A stretch of 64,000 bases of DNA from UBA6144 sp964399165 (lineage in GTDB: Bacteria; Bdellovibrionota; Bacteriovoracia; Bacteriovoracales; Bacteriovoracaceae): contig CAYNPO010000003.1 in NCBI GenBank assembly GCA_964399165.1, forward strand, positions 124,001 to 188,000, read 5' to 3'. This document shows, in pieces, positions 7,010 through 15,993 of the stretch; the first letter of the stretch is position 1; every line of letters starts with the position of its first letter. Below the pieces are notes generated by a model that had not been told where the DNA came from, did no database searches, and saw only the letters and a list, made by a program, of their open reading frames with translations. A program made the position numbers and the translations under genes.

Positions 7010-8680
7010 TCACAAGGTCTTGAGAAACTCCACCAGTTCCCGCTTCTGCACGGGCGTCATGAGTTCACGCCCCTCACGCAGGAAGATCCCCTCGTCGTGA
7101 CCGGCGTTGGAGAGCCCTTCTTTGGTCGTGTCGTAGCGGTAGTCGGCCTCACGCCTCCAGGCCGCGGGCGCGTTCACGGGGTAGCCCACGCAGTCGGCGT
7201 CGAAATCCGTCTGAGGATCCACCGCAGGTCCGGCCACGTAACTGCGGGGGCGGGCGCTGGCCTTGGTCAGTACCGCGCACAGACTGGGGACGGAGTTGTT
7301 GTGGAAATAGGGCCAGCGCGCCCAGATCCCCACCAGGGGCGGAGGGACATAACCGCGCTGGGGTTCCACCACGGTCTGGATGCTGCGGGAGATTTTGAGC
7401 TGGTTGAGGCGTCCCGCGAAGTGTTGCATGCCCTTCCAGCGGCCGGGGTCGGTGCCCACGTCGATGACCGGCGTGCGGCGATGGTAGTGCACGCGTAGCG
7501 TGCGCACCTGCTCCTTCAACGGCAAGCCCGCCGCGCCGTCCTGCTCCCAGGCCTTGTCGTAGCGGCCGTGGCAGCGCAGGCAGTGGTTGTTGAAATGGGC
7601 CTGCCCCCGTTTCGCCATGGCGAGGTCCAGGGTTTCTTCGGGCAAGAAATCCAGGTAGGCCGGCGCCTCGGTGGCGAAGACCCGGGCCGTGAGATCGTTG
7701 ATGAGAGGTTGGTTGGCAAGCATCCACCCCTCCAGACGGCGCAGGTCCACGCCACGGCCAATCTCATTCCACAGGAAGTTGGTGAGGATGGGGTTGCCTT
7801 GGACGATGGAACCATCGGAGAGCCAACGGGTCTTGTATTTGAGGTTCCACCACACGGCCGGTTTGCTGTCGGCCACTTCCGTGGCGAGCGCGTTGGGACG
7901 GGGACGGCGGGCGTGCTCCGGGAGGCGCGTGGCGTACTCATCCTCGGCGCGGCGGGAGAGCGAAAGGGCCACTTGGGCCAGGCTAGTATCCAGTCCCAAA
8001 GTGGCGGGCCTTTTGGCCCCCACGTAGCGAATGGCGTTCAGGGAGCGCTCCAAGAGTTCCCGCTCGGCTCGGGTGGCGCCGGTCATGCGCTGGAAGAGAC
8101 CCGGGTCCACCAGCGGTGCCAGGTTCTTGCCACCTGCGAAGAACTCGTTGGCGCGGGGGAAGCGGTTGGTGAGGCCCACCACCGGCTTGCCGAACAAGCT
8201 GGCGGAGTGGCAGGCGGCACAGGAGAAGGTCAGGCCCTCGGCCCCGTGGAAATCGGCCACGGTGGCGCCCATGCCGAGGGCGCGCTCTTGCGCGCTCACC
8301 GGCGTGGGGTCGCTCTCTTCAAAAGGGTGCAGCCCCAACCAGGCCATCACGTCCTCGGGACTCTTCACATCAAACGTTTGGCGCAAGAGCAGGCTGATCC
8401 ATCGGCGCACCGGCGCCTGCCCAGTGGAGTCAAAAAATTCCGTGAAAGCGCGGTAGGGAATGGTCAGTTCAGTGACTTCCACGGGGTAAACCATCACGTG
8501 GCGCTGGCCCCGCGTCCGGGCCTGTGCCCAGTCGGCCTCGCTGAGGCCCAGGATGTTGGCCCGGTGCTGGGGCGAAAGCCGCTCTTGGCCGGGGAGGGTG
8601 GCCTCCCGGGACCAATCGGCCACCTGGGACGATGCAGCAAAGGACGCGAGGAGGGAGAGTCCAGCCAGCAGGAATTTCAT
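7010..8680 (-). CDS. Secreted di-haem c-type cytochrome, RoxA/peroxidase-like
   Basis: A 556-residue protein with a signal peptide (MKFLLAGLSLLASFAASS) and exactly two c-type haem sites, CAACH (Cys154-His158) and CLRCH (Cys367-His371). The spacing of more than 200 residues between haems and the C-terminal GYVPPPLVGIWARWPYFHNNSVPSL, resembling the PPLxGIWAxxPYLHNGSVP motif, fit the RoxA/LcpA-related and cytochrome c peroxidase-like group. Members act in the periplasm or outside the cell as peroxidases or dioxygenases, RoxA cleaving polyisoprene. The substrate here cannot be told from sequence. No strong Shine-Dalgarno precedes the ATG. Confidence 0.75.
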   Translation of the reverse strand: MKFLLAGLSLLASFAASSQVADWSREATLPGQERLSPQHRANILGLSEADWAQARTRGQRHVMVYPVEVTELTIPYRAFTEFFDSTGQAPVRRWISLLLRQTFDVKSPEDVMAWLGLHPFEESDPTPVSAQERALGMGATVADFHGAEGLTFSCAACHSASLFGKPVVGLTNRFPRANEFFAGGKNLAPLVDPGLFQRMTGATRAERELLERSLNAIRYVGAKRPATLGLDTSLAQVALSLSRRAEDEYATRLPEHARRPRPNALATEVADSKPAVWWNLKYKTRWLSDGSIVQGNPILTNFLWNEIGRGVDLRRLEGWMLANQPLINDLTARVFATEAPAYLDFLPEETLDLAMAKRGQAHFNNHCLRCHGRYDKAWEQDGAAGLPLKEQVRTLRVHYHRRTPVIDVGTDPGRWKGMQHFAGRLNQLKISRSIQTVVEPQRGYVPPPLVGIWARWPYFHNNSVPSLCAVLTKASARPRSYVAGPAVDPQTDFDADCVGYPVNAPAAWRREADYRYDTTKEGLSNAGHDEGIFLREGRELMTPVQKRELVEFLKTL

Positions 8681-8817
8681 GGCCGGACTATTTCAAATGC
8701 GGAGCAAAATGGTCAACAGGAGAAAACTCACCGAGAGAATATTGACGCCCGCCGGGGAGGGGGGCCAGGATGGTCGCTCTCTTGGGCGGGTTCTCCCACC
8801 CGTCCTCTCCCAGAGAT

Positions 8818-8848
8818 AAAGGGCCAGCAGACGACCTTTCTTGCTGGC
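8818..8848 (-). terminator. Terminator of the 8857-9402 gene
   Basis: Stem GGGCCAGCA / TGCTGGCCC with a 12-base loop lies just after the stop of the minus-strand gene ending at 8857. On the minus strand the stem is followed by TTTATCT; on the plus strand by a longer run of T, so it may act in both directions. Confidence 0.75.
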
Positions 8849-8856
8849 CCCTTTTT

Positions 8857-9402
8857 TTAACCGGCTTTTTTCCCCGTCACTTGCTGCAGCACCCGCACCC
8901 AATCGGCCGCGCTGAAGGGCAGCTTCAGGTAGTGCCCGGCTTGGGCGGGGGAGGCCTGGTGAATGGCCACTTTCTCGGGGGTGAAGTGTTTGGAGAGCAA
9001 CACCACCGTGACGTGGGGGAACTTGGCCTTGAGCTGGGCACAGAGCTGATTTACCCCGCTAGGATGCACGTCCAGCGGAAATACCAACACGAAGGGGACC
9101 TTCTTCTTTAACCAAGCGTTGAGTTCGGGAAGCGCTTCCACCTGGTGGTAGTGGGGACCGGGAGGCATGGGTTGGGCGGCGAAATGGCCCTTCCCGAAAT
9201 CAAACAGCACCACCGGGGGGAGGGCGCTCGGCATGGCCTGGGGCTGGGCCGTGGCGGGGGCGGCGGCACGTGCGCCCGGCTTCACGTTGAATTCCAGATC
9301 GTAACCGATCTCTTCCAACTTCCGCTCTTTCTCCTCTTTCTCCCTTTTCAGGGCCTTGAGGTCGATGACGGTGGTGGGCTTGTCGTCTTCGTTCTCGGAC
9401 AT
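8857..9402 (-). CDS. Protein with charged N-terminal region and receiver-like C-terminal domain
   Basis: A 181-residue cytoplasmic protein without signal peptide. Residues 10-35 are highly charged (KREKEEKERKLEE), likely a helix; residues 45-65 are Ala/Pro-rich; residues about 65-178 alternate hydrophobic strands and amphipathic helices (PFVLVFPLDVHPSGV, HVTVVLLSKHF, AGHYLKLPFSAADWVRVL) in a pattern like a response-regulator receiver domain. The final LKLPFSAADWVRVL resembles the conserved Lys-Pro-Phe of receivers. The paired acidic residues and an obvious phospho-acceptor Asp are not apparent, so this would be a pseudo-receiver. The assignment is tentative. It is divergent from 9533-10093. 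Confidence 0.5.
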   Translation of the reverse strand: MSENEDDKPTTVIDLKALKREKEEKERKLEEIGYDLEFNVKPGARAAAPATAQPQAMPSALPPVVLFDFGKGHFAAQPMPPGPHYHQVEALPELNAWLKKKVPFVLVFPLDVHPSGVNQLCAQLKAKFPHVTVVLLSKHFTPEKVAIHQASPAQAGHYLKLPFSAADWVRVLQQVTGKKAG

Positions 9403-9532
9403 GGCATCCTCCGCACGGGTCGTTTCGACGGCCTATCGGCGGATCCGGAAGAAAACTTGAGCGTCTTGGGCAATCTCCGGGGATTTCAGTTTTTCTGCCC
9501 ATCGCCCGACAAGACAACGAGGTTTTACGTCC

Positions 9533-10093
9533 ATGCCTTTGGAAGATCTAGACCTAGAATTCGAGGACGAAGAAGAGCTTAAGAAGAAGCGTAACGAGGC
9601 CGTGTCCGTCGACGTCGATTCCCTCTTCGAGCCCATCGAGCCCGCCGCCAAACCCGCGGCGGCAGCCCCCGCGGCCGTGGGCAAACCCGCCGCGTCCGCA
9701 GCCGCCGCAAGGCCCGGCGAGGCCCAGGTCAAAAAGCTCGACGACGCCCGCGCCGCCCAGGCGGCCAAGCGCCCCGGAGCGGCCCCCGTCGCCAGCGCCC
9801 CGGCCCGTCCCACCGTGAGCGGCGCCAACGCCCTCCAGACGGCCCCGGGAGACGAGGCCATGGCCGACTTGGCCTCCACCATCGAGGAGACGCGTTTCGA
9901 GGCCCGGGTGCAGGTGGCGGTGGCCGAACACCGCCTGGAGCTGCTGGCCGACGTGCTCTCCGACGCCAAACTCCTGGACCATCAAGTCCACCAGCTCCTG
10001 GTGCGCATCAACCAGAAGCACCCCGACCTCAAGCCCGAGGTCATGGCCATCAAAAAGCTCCTTGCCGACTTCGCGGCCAAAAAACGAAAATAG
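9533..10093 (+). CDS. Acidic, Ala/Pro-rich protein of unknown function
   Basis: Encodes 186 residues: a very acidic start (LEDLDLEFEDEEELKKK), a long low-complexity Ala/Pro/Lys linker (about residues 35-95), and a predicted helical C-terminal domain (about 105-180, STIEETRFEARVQVAVAEHRLELLADVL) ending in a basic tail KKRK. It has no signal peptide. The layout suggests a short conserved peptide tethered by a flexible linker to a helical domain, as in scaffolding proteins. The hydrolase gene at 10099 follows five bases after its stop, so they form an operon. Only a weak GAGG ribosome site is present. Confidence 0.6.
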   Translation: MPLEDLDLEFEDEEELKKKRNEAVSVDVDSLFEPIEPAAKPAAAAPAAVGKPAASAAAARPGEAQVKKLDDARAAQAAKRPGAAPVASAPARPTVSGANALQTAPGDEAMADLASTIEETRFEARVQVAVAEHRLELLADVLSDAKLLDHQVHQLLVRINQKHPDLKPEVMAIKKLLADFAAKKRK

Positions 10094-10098
10094 CCCCC

Positions 10099-10764
10099 AT
10101 GAAACTTGAACACGTCCACGTCCCTGGATCCGGGGACGGGGCGGTGGTGCTCTTCCACGGCTACGGCGCGGACATGCACGACCTGGCCCCCTTGCACCGC
10201 TGGTTTGACCCCGAAGGGCGCTGGCACTGGTATTTCCCCAACGCCCCCTTGCGCGTTCCCTTGGGCGGCGGCTGGGAAGGGCGGGCCTGGGCCCCCATCG
10301 ACATGCGGGCACTGGAAGAGGCCATGGCACGAGGGGTACACCGGGACATGTCGGGGCCAGCGCCTGAAGCATATAAGACGGCCCTGGAGCACATGGAAGG
10401 TTTCGCCGCCGAGGTGGCCGCGCGCCACCCCAAGGTGGTGGTGGGCGGCTTCAGCCAGGGCGCCATGGGCGCCTCCCACATCGCCGCCCGCGGGAAAGTT
10501 CCCCTGGCGGGGGCGCTCCTACTCTCGGGCACGCTGCTTGACCGTGCCGCCCTAGAGAGTGGTGGTCGCTCCACGCCGATCTCATTCTTTCAATCCCACG
10601 GTGACGGGGACGCCCTCCTGGGCCCCAAGGCCGCCCGGGAGCTGCATGAGTTGTTCTTGGCCAAGGGCTGGCAGGGCACGTGGTGTCCGTTCCGCGGTGG
10701 TCACGAAATTCCGGAGACGGTGTTGCGGGAGGGAGCGCGCTTCCTGCGGGGTTGCCTGGACTAA
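10099..10764 (+). CDS. Carboxylesterase/phospholipase-family alpha/beta hydrolase
   Basis: A 221-residue alpha/beta hydrolase of the PF02230-type esterase family. It has LFHGYGADMHDL near residue 20 (oxyanion-hole region), the nucleophile elbow GFSQGAMGA, a late acidic motif SHGDGDALLGP and the catalytic His in RGGHEIPE. Such enzymes hydrolyse short acyl esters or lysophospholipids in the cytoplasm. It begins five bases after the acidic protein gene and is probably cotranscribed with it. Confidence 0.85.
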   Translation: MKLEHVHVPGSGDGAVVLFHGYGADMHDLAPLHRWFDPEGRWHWYFPNAPLRVPLGGGWEGRAWAPIDMRALEEAMARGVHRDMSGPAPEAYKTALEHMEGFAAEVAARHPKVVVGGFSQGAMGASHIAARGKVPLAGALLLSGTLLDRAALESGGRSTPISFFQSHGDGDALLGPKAARELHELFLAKGWQGTWCPFRGGHEIPETVLREGARFLRGCLD

Positions 10765-10767
10765 AGG

Positions 10768-11820
10768 CTAGAGCTCTTCCAGCATTGCGCGCATGCCGGC
10801 GCGGGTCTCGTGGATGAACCAAGAACCCGCGTCGTTGAGGGACCGGGAAGATTCGTGACCCGCACCACGGCGGGCGCCGAGGAATCCCGCCAAGAGGTCT
10901 TGTTGTTTCCACTCGTCCTCGACCCGCGCGGGGTCTTCGGTGAGATGTGAGAGGTCTTGTGTGGCGGTGATGAATTCGTAGGTGGCCACTAGCATGAAGG
11001 GGGCCACGGCGGCTTGGCGTTTGCCGCGCCCACGTTGGCGCAGCTTCGCGGCCAGGTGCCAGGGCACGTAGTGGTGATAGATGTTTCCATTGAAGAGTTG
11101 CCCTTGGCCTTTGGGGTAGGCGAGGAGCCGGTAGCGTTCCGGGCTTTCCCGGCGCCATTGGGCCAGAAGCTCCAGCGCGTGCCCGAGAAGTCCCAGGTTG
11201 TCGTGGAAGTGCGGCCCCCCCTCTTGGCCTTCCCGGGCCAGGAATTCCAGGTGGGCCTGGGCCGGTGAAGTGTCCTGGAAGAGCACCGCCAACGCTCCTA
11301 CTGCCCGTTCCTCGCCACCGAAATGGGCCTGGGCGGTTTCAAACAGATTGAAGCCCCGGGTGTGTCCCTTCTGCAGGTGTTGCACCACTTCGCGCAAGAA
11401 CTGCCCGGTGAGCTGTTGGCGCAGAAGCCCCACTAACTCACCCTTGAAGGCCACGAACACGAAGGGGGGAATGCCCATGCGGGGGGGGCCATGGGGAGTG
11501 GTTTCTAGGAAGCGCAGATCGTGGTCGAGAAGCTGGAGCATCTCCCAACTGGTTTCCCGGCAGCCCCGGGCCTCGCGGCCGGAGAGGTAGCGGTCACAGC
11601 GCACGGAAATGAGGCGGTGGAGCGCCATGTTACGAAGAGGGCGGCTGGCTCCCAGGGCCCGGATCAGTTCGTCGACCGGCCCGGTTTTGGCCGCGGCTTG
11701 CAATTGCGCTAGTCGCTTCGACGCTTCCTGTCGTGCAGGGTCGAGCAGAGACTCAGTGTAAGGGGGGTAAGCAAAAGCTGGGGACACCCAGAGTGCGCCA
11801 AGAAGCAGCAGATGTTTCAT
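10768..11820 (-). CDS. Secreted protein, unknown function
   Basis: A 350-residue protein from the ATG at 11820, where a signal peptide starts (MKHLLLLGALWVSPAFA, cleaved before YPPYTES); a GTG 27 bases further upstream would spoil the signal sequence. The mature part is mostly helical by composition, with two cysteines early on (SVRCDRY, RGCRETS) that could form a disulphide. I do not recognise a family. It is convergent with the esterase gene, with only three bases between them. Confidence 0.65.
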   Translation of the reverse strand: MKHLLLLGALWVSPAFAYPPYTESLLDPARQEASKRLAQLQAAAKTGPVDELIRALGASRPLRNMALHRLISVRCDRYLSGREARGCRETSWEMLQLLDHDLRFLETTPHGPPRMGIPPFVFVAFKGELVGLLRQQLTGQFLREVVQHLQKGHTRGFNLFETAQAHFGGEERAVGALAVLFQDTSPAQAHLEFLAREGQEGGPHFHDNLGLLGHALELLAQWRRESPERYRLLAYPKGQGQLFNGNIYHHYVPWHLAAKLRQRGRGKRQAAVAPFMLVATYEFITATQDLSHLTEDPARVEDEWKQQDLLAGFLGARRGAGHESSRSLNDAGSWFIHETRAGMRAMLEEL

Positions 11821-11934
11821 AGACGACAATTCTGCTGAAGCCGTCACGAGTTGACGAGGTGAATCTCTTCGGTCGGAATTTTTGCGCAGCGTTCAGGGTC
11901 TGCGATAACACCTGATTTTTCCTGGAGGATTTCA

Positions 11935-11963
11935 TTCTCAGCAACGGGGGCACGGCTTATAAT
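11935..11963 (+). promoter_or_regulatory. Sigma70-type promoter of the sucAB-lpd operon
   Basis: A perfect -10 TATAAT (11958-11963) is preceded, with a 17-base spacer, by TTCTCA (11935-11940), matching TTGACA at four of six positions. Transcription would start near 11970, about 39 bases before the sucA ATG. Confidence 0.8.
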
Positions 11964-12008
11964 GGAGGGCGCGCACCACACACCACCTGTTTTCGTTTGG
12001 GAAGGCCC

Positions 12009-14753
12009 ATGAAACCCACTACCGACTTTTCCTTCGTTTCCTCCTCTGACAACGCCTACGTGGATGGGTTGTACGCGGACTACGTCCGGGATCCCCAGAG
12101 CGTGGAGGAATCCTGGCGCCAGTTCTTCCGCGGTTTTGATTACGGCTCCAAGCGTGACGGGGAAGCGGGGGGGGCCGCGGTGGGTGGCGCCGAGGTGGCG
12201 CGGGAACTGAAAGTGTACGCCCTCATCGACGGCTACCGCGGGCGTGGCCACTTGCTCTCTCGCACCAACCCTATCCGTGAGCGCAAGAACCGCAATCCCC
12301 GCCTGGAGCCTTCCGACTACGGCCTCACCGACGCCGACCTGGACACGCGCTTCGCCGCCGGCGAGCAGATCGGGAAACCCGGGGCGACCTTGCGGGAGAT
12401 CATCGCGTTCCTCAAGGAAGTTTACTGCGGCAACCTGGGCCTTGAGTACATGCACATCAATAAGACCGAGATCCGCCGCTGGTTCCGCGAGAAAGTAGAG
12501 CGGGGAGTGGGCGAGCGCCAGTTTCCCATTGAAAAGAAGAAGCGGATTTTGAGGAAGCTCAACGAAGCCGTGGCCTTCGAGAATTTCCTGCACACTAAGT
12601 ACGTGGGGCAAAAGCGCTTCTCGCTTGAAGGTGGCGAGAACACCATCCCCGCCCTGGACGCTGCCATCCTGAGGGGGGCGGAGTTGGGTGCGGAAGAAGT
12701 CGTCATCGGCATGGCCCACCGCGGGCGCCTCAACGTGCTCGCCAACATCATGGGCAAGACCTACGAGTACATCTTCAGCGAGTTCGAGGGCACGGCCGTG
12801 CCCGACCTCACCATGGGTGACGGCGACGTGAAGTACCACAAGGGCTACAGTTCCAAGGTCCCGGGCCCCGCCGGCAAGGACGTGTACCTGAAGCTCATGC
12901 CCAACCCTTCCCACCTGGAAGTGGTGGGGGCGGTGGTGCTGGGCCATGCCCGTGCCCAGGGCGAGCTGCTTTACGGCGAGGACGTGGGCAAAGTGCTCCC
13001 GATCGTCATCCACGGCGACGCCGCGGTGGCCGGCCAAGGCATCGTGTACGAGACCCTGCAGATGGCGGGTCTTGAGGGATACCATGTGGGCGGGACCCTG
13101 CGCTTCGTGATCAATAACCAGGTGGGCTTCACCACCGACTTCGACGACGCGCGCACCTCTACCTACTGCACCAGCGTGGGCCGCACTCTAGACATTCCCA
13201 TCATCCACGTCAACGGCGACGACGCTGAGGCGGTGGTCTACGCGGTGGAGCTGGCCGCCGAGTTCCGCGCCAAGTTCAAGTCGGACGTGTTCGTGGACAT
13301 GGTCTGCTACAGAAAGCACGGCCACAACGAGTCCGACGAGCCGAAGTTCACCCAGCCCTCTCTCTATAAGCTCATCGCCAAGCATCCCAATCCCCGGGAG
13401 GTCTACAAGGACAAACTCATCGAGGGGCGCCAGATCGAGGCACAATTGGCGGTGCAGATGGAAGAGGAATTCAAAAACCTGCTGCAGGACCGCTTCAACA
13501 TGGTCAAGCAGAAGGTCATGCCCTACCAGTACCAAAAGCCCGAGGAGGAGTGGAAGGCGTTCCGCCGTTCCACGCCCAAAGACTTCGACTATTCCCCCGC
13601 CACCGCGGTCAGCCGGGCGTCGTTGGAGAAGACTGTGCAGGCCCTCACCCGGGTGCCGGAAGGCTTCCACGCCCTGGACAAGATCAAGAAGCTCATGGAG
13701 GAGCGCTCACGGCGCTTTGCCACCGACCAGCTGGACTGGGCCTTGGCGGAGCTGTGTGCCTACGGGTCTCTCCTGCAGGAGGGCAAGGACGTGCGCATGT
13801 CCGGACAAGACTGCATCCGCGGTACCTTCTCCCACCGCCACGCCGGGGTGGTGGACGAGGACACCAACACCCGCCATTTGTTTCTCAACCACATCGGCGG
13901 CAAGCAGGGCAAGTTCCGCATCTTTAACTCGCTCCTCTCCGAATACGCCGTCCTTGGCTTCGAGTACGGCTACAGCCTGGGGGCCCCCTCCACCCTCAAC
14001 ATCTGGGAGGCCCAGTTCGGCGATTTCGCCAACGGCGCCCAGACGGTGGTGGATCAGTTCATCAGTTCCGGAGAGTCCAAGTGGCAGCGCCAAAGCGGCG
14101 TCGTCATGTTCCTCCCGCACGGCTACGAGGGGCAGGGCCCCGAACACTCCAACGCGCGTCCCGAGCGCTTCCTGCAGCTGGCGGCCGAGTGGAACATGGT
14201 GGTGGCCAACCTCACCACGCCCGCCAACATCTTCCACATCCTGCGTCGGCAGGTGAAGTGGGAATTCAGAAAGCCCCTGGTGATCTTCACGCCCAAGTCG
14301 CTTTTGCGCCATCCGGAGTGCGTCTCCGCCGTGAAAGACCTCACCGACGGCAAGTTCCAGGAGATCATCGACGATCCCTCCGTGGACCCCAAGAACGTCA
14401 AGCGCCTCCTCCTGTGCACCGGCAAGGTGTACTACGAACTCAAGGCGCGCCAGCAAAAAGACAAGCGCGCCGACGTCGCCATCGTGCGGCTCGAGCAGCT
14501 CTACCCCATGCCCGAGGAGCAGAGCCTGGCCCTGCTCAAGAAATACGCCCAGGCCGAGAAAGTGTGGGTGCAGGAGGAGCCCAAGAACATGGGTGCCTTC
14601 ACCTTCCTGCGCCGTTACTCCCAGTTCGACGATTTCAAGCTGGTGGCGCGCAAGTCATCCGCGTCCCCGGCCACCGGCTACGCCAGCGTCCACGCCCAAG
14701 AACAACAATCCCTGATCGACACGGCCTTCGGCCCCAAGATCGAACTGGTTTGA
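12009..14753 (+). CDS. sucA: 2-oxoglutarate dehydrogenase E1 component
   Basis: A 914-residue thiamine-diphosphate enzyme close to the E. coli SucA length (933). It starts with the family N-terminus (NAYVDGLYADYVRDPQSVEESW), then shows GMAHRGRLNVL, HGDAAVAGQGIVYETLQM and NNQVGFTT in the E1 core, and the transketolase-like C-terminal half with RGTFSHRHAGV. It decarboxylates 2-oxoglutarate and transfers the succinyl group to the lipoyl arm of SucB. The ATG at 12009 has GGAAGG five bases upstream; a TTG four codons earlier is less likely. The operon continues sucB (13 bases later) and lpd. Confidence 0.97.
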   Translation: MKPTTDFSFVSSSDNAYVDGLYADYVRDPQSVEESWRQFFRGFDYGSKRDGEAGGAAVGGAEVARELKVYALIDGYRGRGHLLSRTNPIRERKNRNPRLEPSDYGLTDADLDTRFAAGEQIGKPGATLREIIAFLKEVYCGNLGLEYMHINKTEIRRWFREKVERGVGERQFPIEKKKRILRKLNEAVAFENFLHTKYVGQKRFSLEGGENTIPALDAAILRGAELGAEEVVIGMAHRGRLNVLANIMGKTYEYIFSEFEGTAVPDLTMGDGDVKYHKGYSSKVPGPAGKDVYLKLMPNPSHLEVVGAVVLGHARAQGELLYGEDVGKVLPIVIHGDAAVAGQGIVYETLQMAGLEGYHVGGTLRFVINNQVGFTTDFDDARTSTYCTSVGRTLDIPIIHVNGDDAEAVVYAVELAAEFRAKFKSDVFVDMVCYRKHGHNESDEPKFTQPSLYKLIAKHPNPREVYKDKLIEGRQIEAQLAVQMEEEFKNLLQDRFNMVKQKVMPYQYQKPEEEWKAFRRSTPKDFDYSPATAVSRASLEKTVQALTRVPEGFHALDKIKKLMEERSRRFATDQLDWALAELCAYGSLLQEGKDVRMSGQDCIRGTFSHRHAGVVDEDTNTRHLFLNHIGGKQGKFRIFNSLLSEYAVLGFEYGYSLGAPSTLNIWEAQFGDFANGAQTVVDQFISSGESKWQRQSGVVMFLPHGYEGQGPEHSNARPERFLQLAAEWNMVVANLTTPANIFHILRRQVKWEFRKPLVIFTPKSLLRHPECVSAVKDLTDGKFQEIIDDPSVDPKNVKRLLLCTGKVYYELKARQQKDKRADVAIVRLEQLYPMPEEQSLALLKKYAQAEKVWVQEEPKNMGAFTFLRRYSQFDDFKLVARKSSASPATGYASVHAQEQQSLIDTAFGPKIELV

Positions 14754-14766
14754 GGAAAGGAACAAC

Positions 14767-15984
14767 ATGAGCGTCGAGATCAAAGTCCCGCAGGTAGGGG
14801 AGTCCATCACTGAAGTCACCATCGCCGCCTGGCTCAAAAAGGACGGTGACGCCGTGAAGATGGACGAGGCCGTCTGCTCCATCGAGTCGGACAAGGCCAC
14901 CCTGGAAATCGCCGCCCCCCAGGCGGGCAAGCTCAAGATCACCGTGCAGGAAGGGCAGGTGGTGAAGATCGGGGCCGTCATTGGGTCGGTTGATCCTTCC
15001 GCCACTGGTGCCGCTGCGGCCCCCGCGGCCCCCAAGGCCGAGGCGCCCAAAGCGGAAGCGCCCAAGGCCACCGCTCCCGCCGCCTCCGGCGGGGACAAAA
15101 ATTACCCCTCACCCGCGGCCGCCAAAATCCTCGCCGAGAAGGGTGTAGACCCGGGTTCAGTCGCCGGCTCCGGCAAAGACGGACGCATCACCAAAGGGGA
15201 CGCCCTGTCCGCCTCCGCGGCTTCCGCGCCTAAAGAGAACAGCATGGCCGCCCTGGTGAAGGAAACCATGGCCTCTTCCTTCTCCCGTGACGTGAAGCGT
15301 GAGAAGATGAGCAACCTCAGGAAGACCATCGCCCGCCGGTTGGTGGAGGCGAAGAACACCACCGCCATGCTCACCACCTTCAACGAGGTGGACATGTCCG
15401 CGGTCATGGATCTTCGGAAGCGCTACAAGGAGGCCTTCCAGAAAAAGCACGGCGTGGGCCTGGGCTTCATGTCGCTTTTCACCAAGGCCGCCTGCCAGGC
15501 CATCAAGAACTATCCCCTGGTCAACGCCGTGATCCAGGGCGAGGAAATCGTTCAGCACAACTACGCCGACATCGGCGTGGCCGTCTCCACCCCCAAGGGC
15601 CTGGTGGTGCCCGTGCTCCGCAATGCCGAGAGCATGTCGCTAGCCCAGATCGAAAGCAAGATCGGGGAGCTCGCGGTGCGGGCCCGGGACGGCAAGCTCG
15701 GCATCGACGAAATGCAGGGCGGGACCTTCACCATCACCAACGGTGGCGTGTTCGGCTCCATGCTTTCGACACCCATCCTGAATATTCCCCAGTCGGCGAT
15801 CCTGGGCATGCACAACATCGTGGAGCGCCCGGTGGCCGTGAACGGCCAAGTGGTCATCCGGCCCATCATGTACGTGGCCCTCTCTTATGACCACAGGATC
15901 GTGGACGGGCGGGAGTCCGTGAGCTTCCTAAAAACCATCAAAGAAATGATCGAGGACCCCGCGCGGCTCCTCTTGGACGTGTGA
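14767..15984 (+). CDS. sucB: Dihydrolipoyl succinyltransferase, E2 of 2-oxoglutarate dehydrogenase
   Basis: A 405-residue E2 protein with one N-terminal lipoyl domain (ESDKATLEI, lipoyl Lys43), an Ala/Pro/Lys-rich linker (about 75-110), a peripheral-subunit-binding domain (SPAAAKILAEKGVDPGSVAG) and the catalytic CAT-like core ending SYDHRIVDGRES with His376 and Asp380. It forms the core of the complex and makes succinyl-CoA. An AGGAAAGGA site precedes the ATG. Its position between E1 and E3 genes fixes the succinyl rather than acetyl specificity. Confidence 0.96.
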   Translation: MSVEIKVPQVGESITEVTIAAWLKKDGDAVKMDEAVCSIESDKATLEIAAPQAGKLKITVQEGQVVKIGAVIGSVDPSATGAAAAPAAPKAEAPKAEAPKATAPAASGGDKNYPSPAAAKILAEKGVDPGSVAGSGKDGRITKGDALSASAASAPKENSMAALVKETMASSFSRDVKREKMSNLRKTIARRLVEAKNTTAMLTTFNEVDMSAVMDLRKRYKEAFQKKHGVGLGFMSLFTKAACQAIKNYPLVNAVIQGEEIVQHNYADIGVAVSTPKGLVVPVLRNAESMSLAQIESKIGELAVRARDGKLGIDEMQGGTFTITNGGVFGSMLSTPILNIPQSAILGMHNIVERPVAVNGQVVIRPIMYVALSYDHRIVDGRESVSFLKTIKEMIEDPARLLLDV

Positions 15985-15993
15985 GGGGAACTC

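Noticed and set aside
11844..13085. 413-residue minus-strand frame opposite sucA
   Set aside because: It lies opposite a highly conserved enzyme gene and its residue make-up is that of an antisense shadow.
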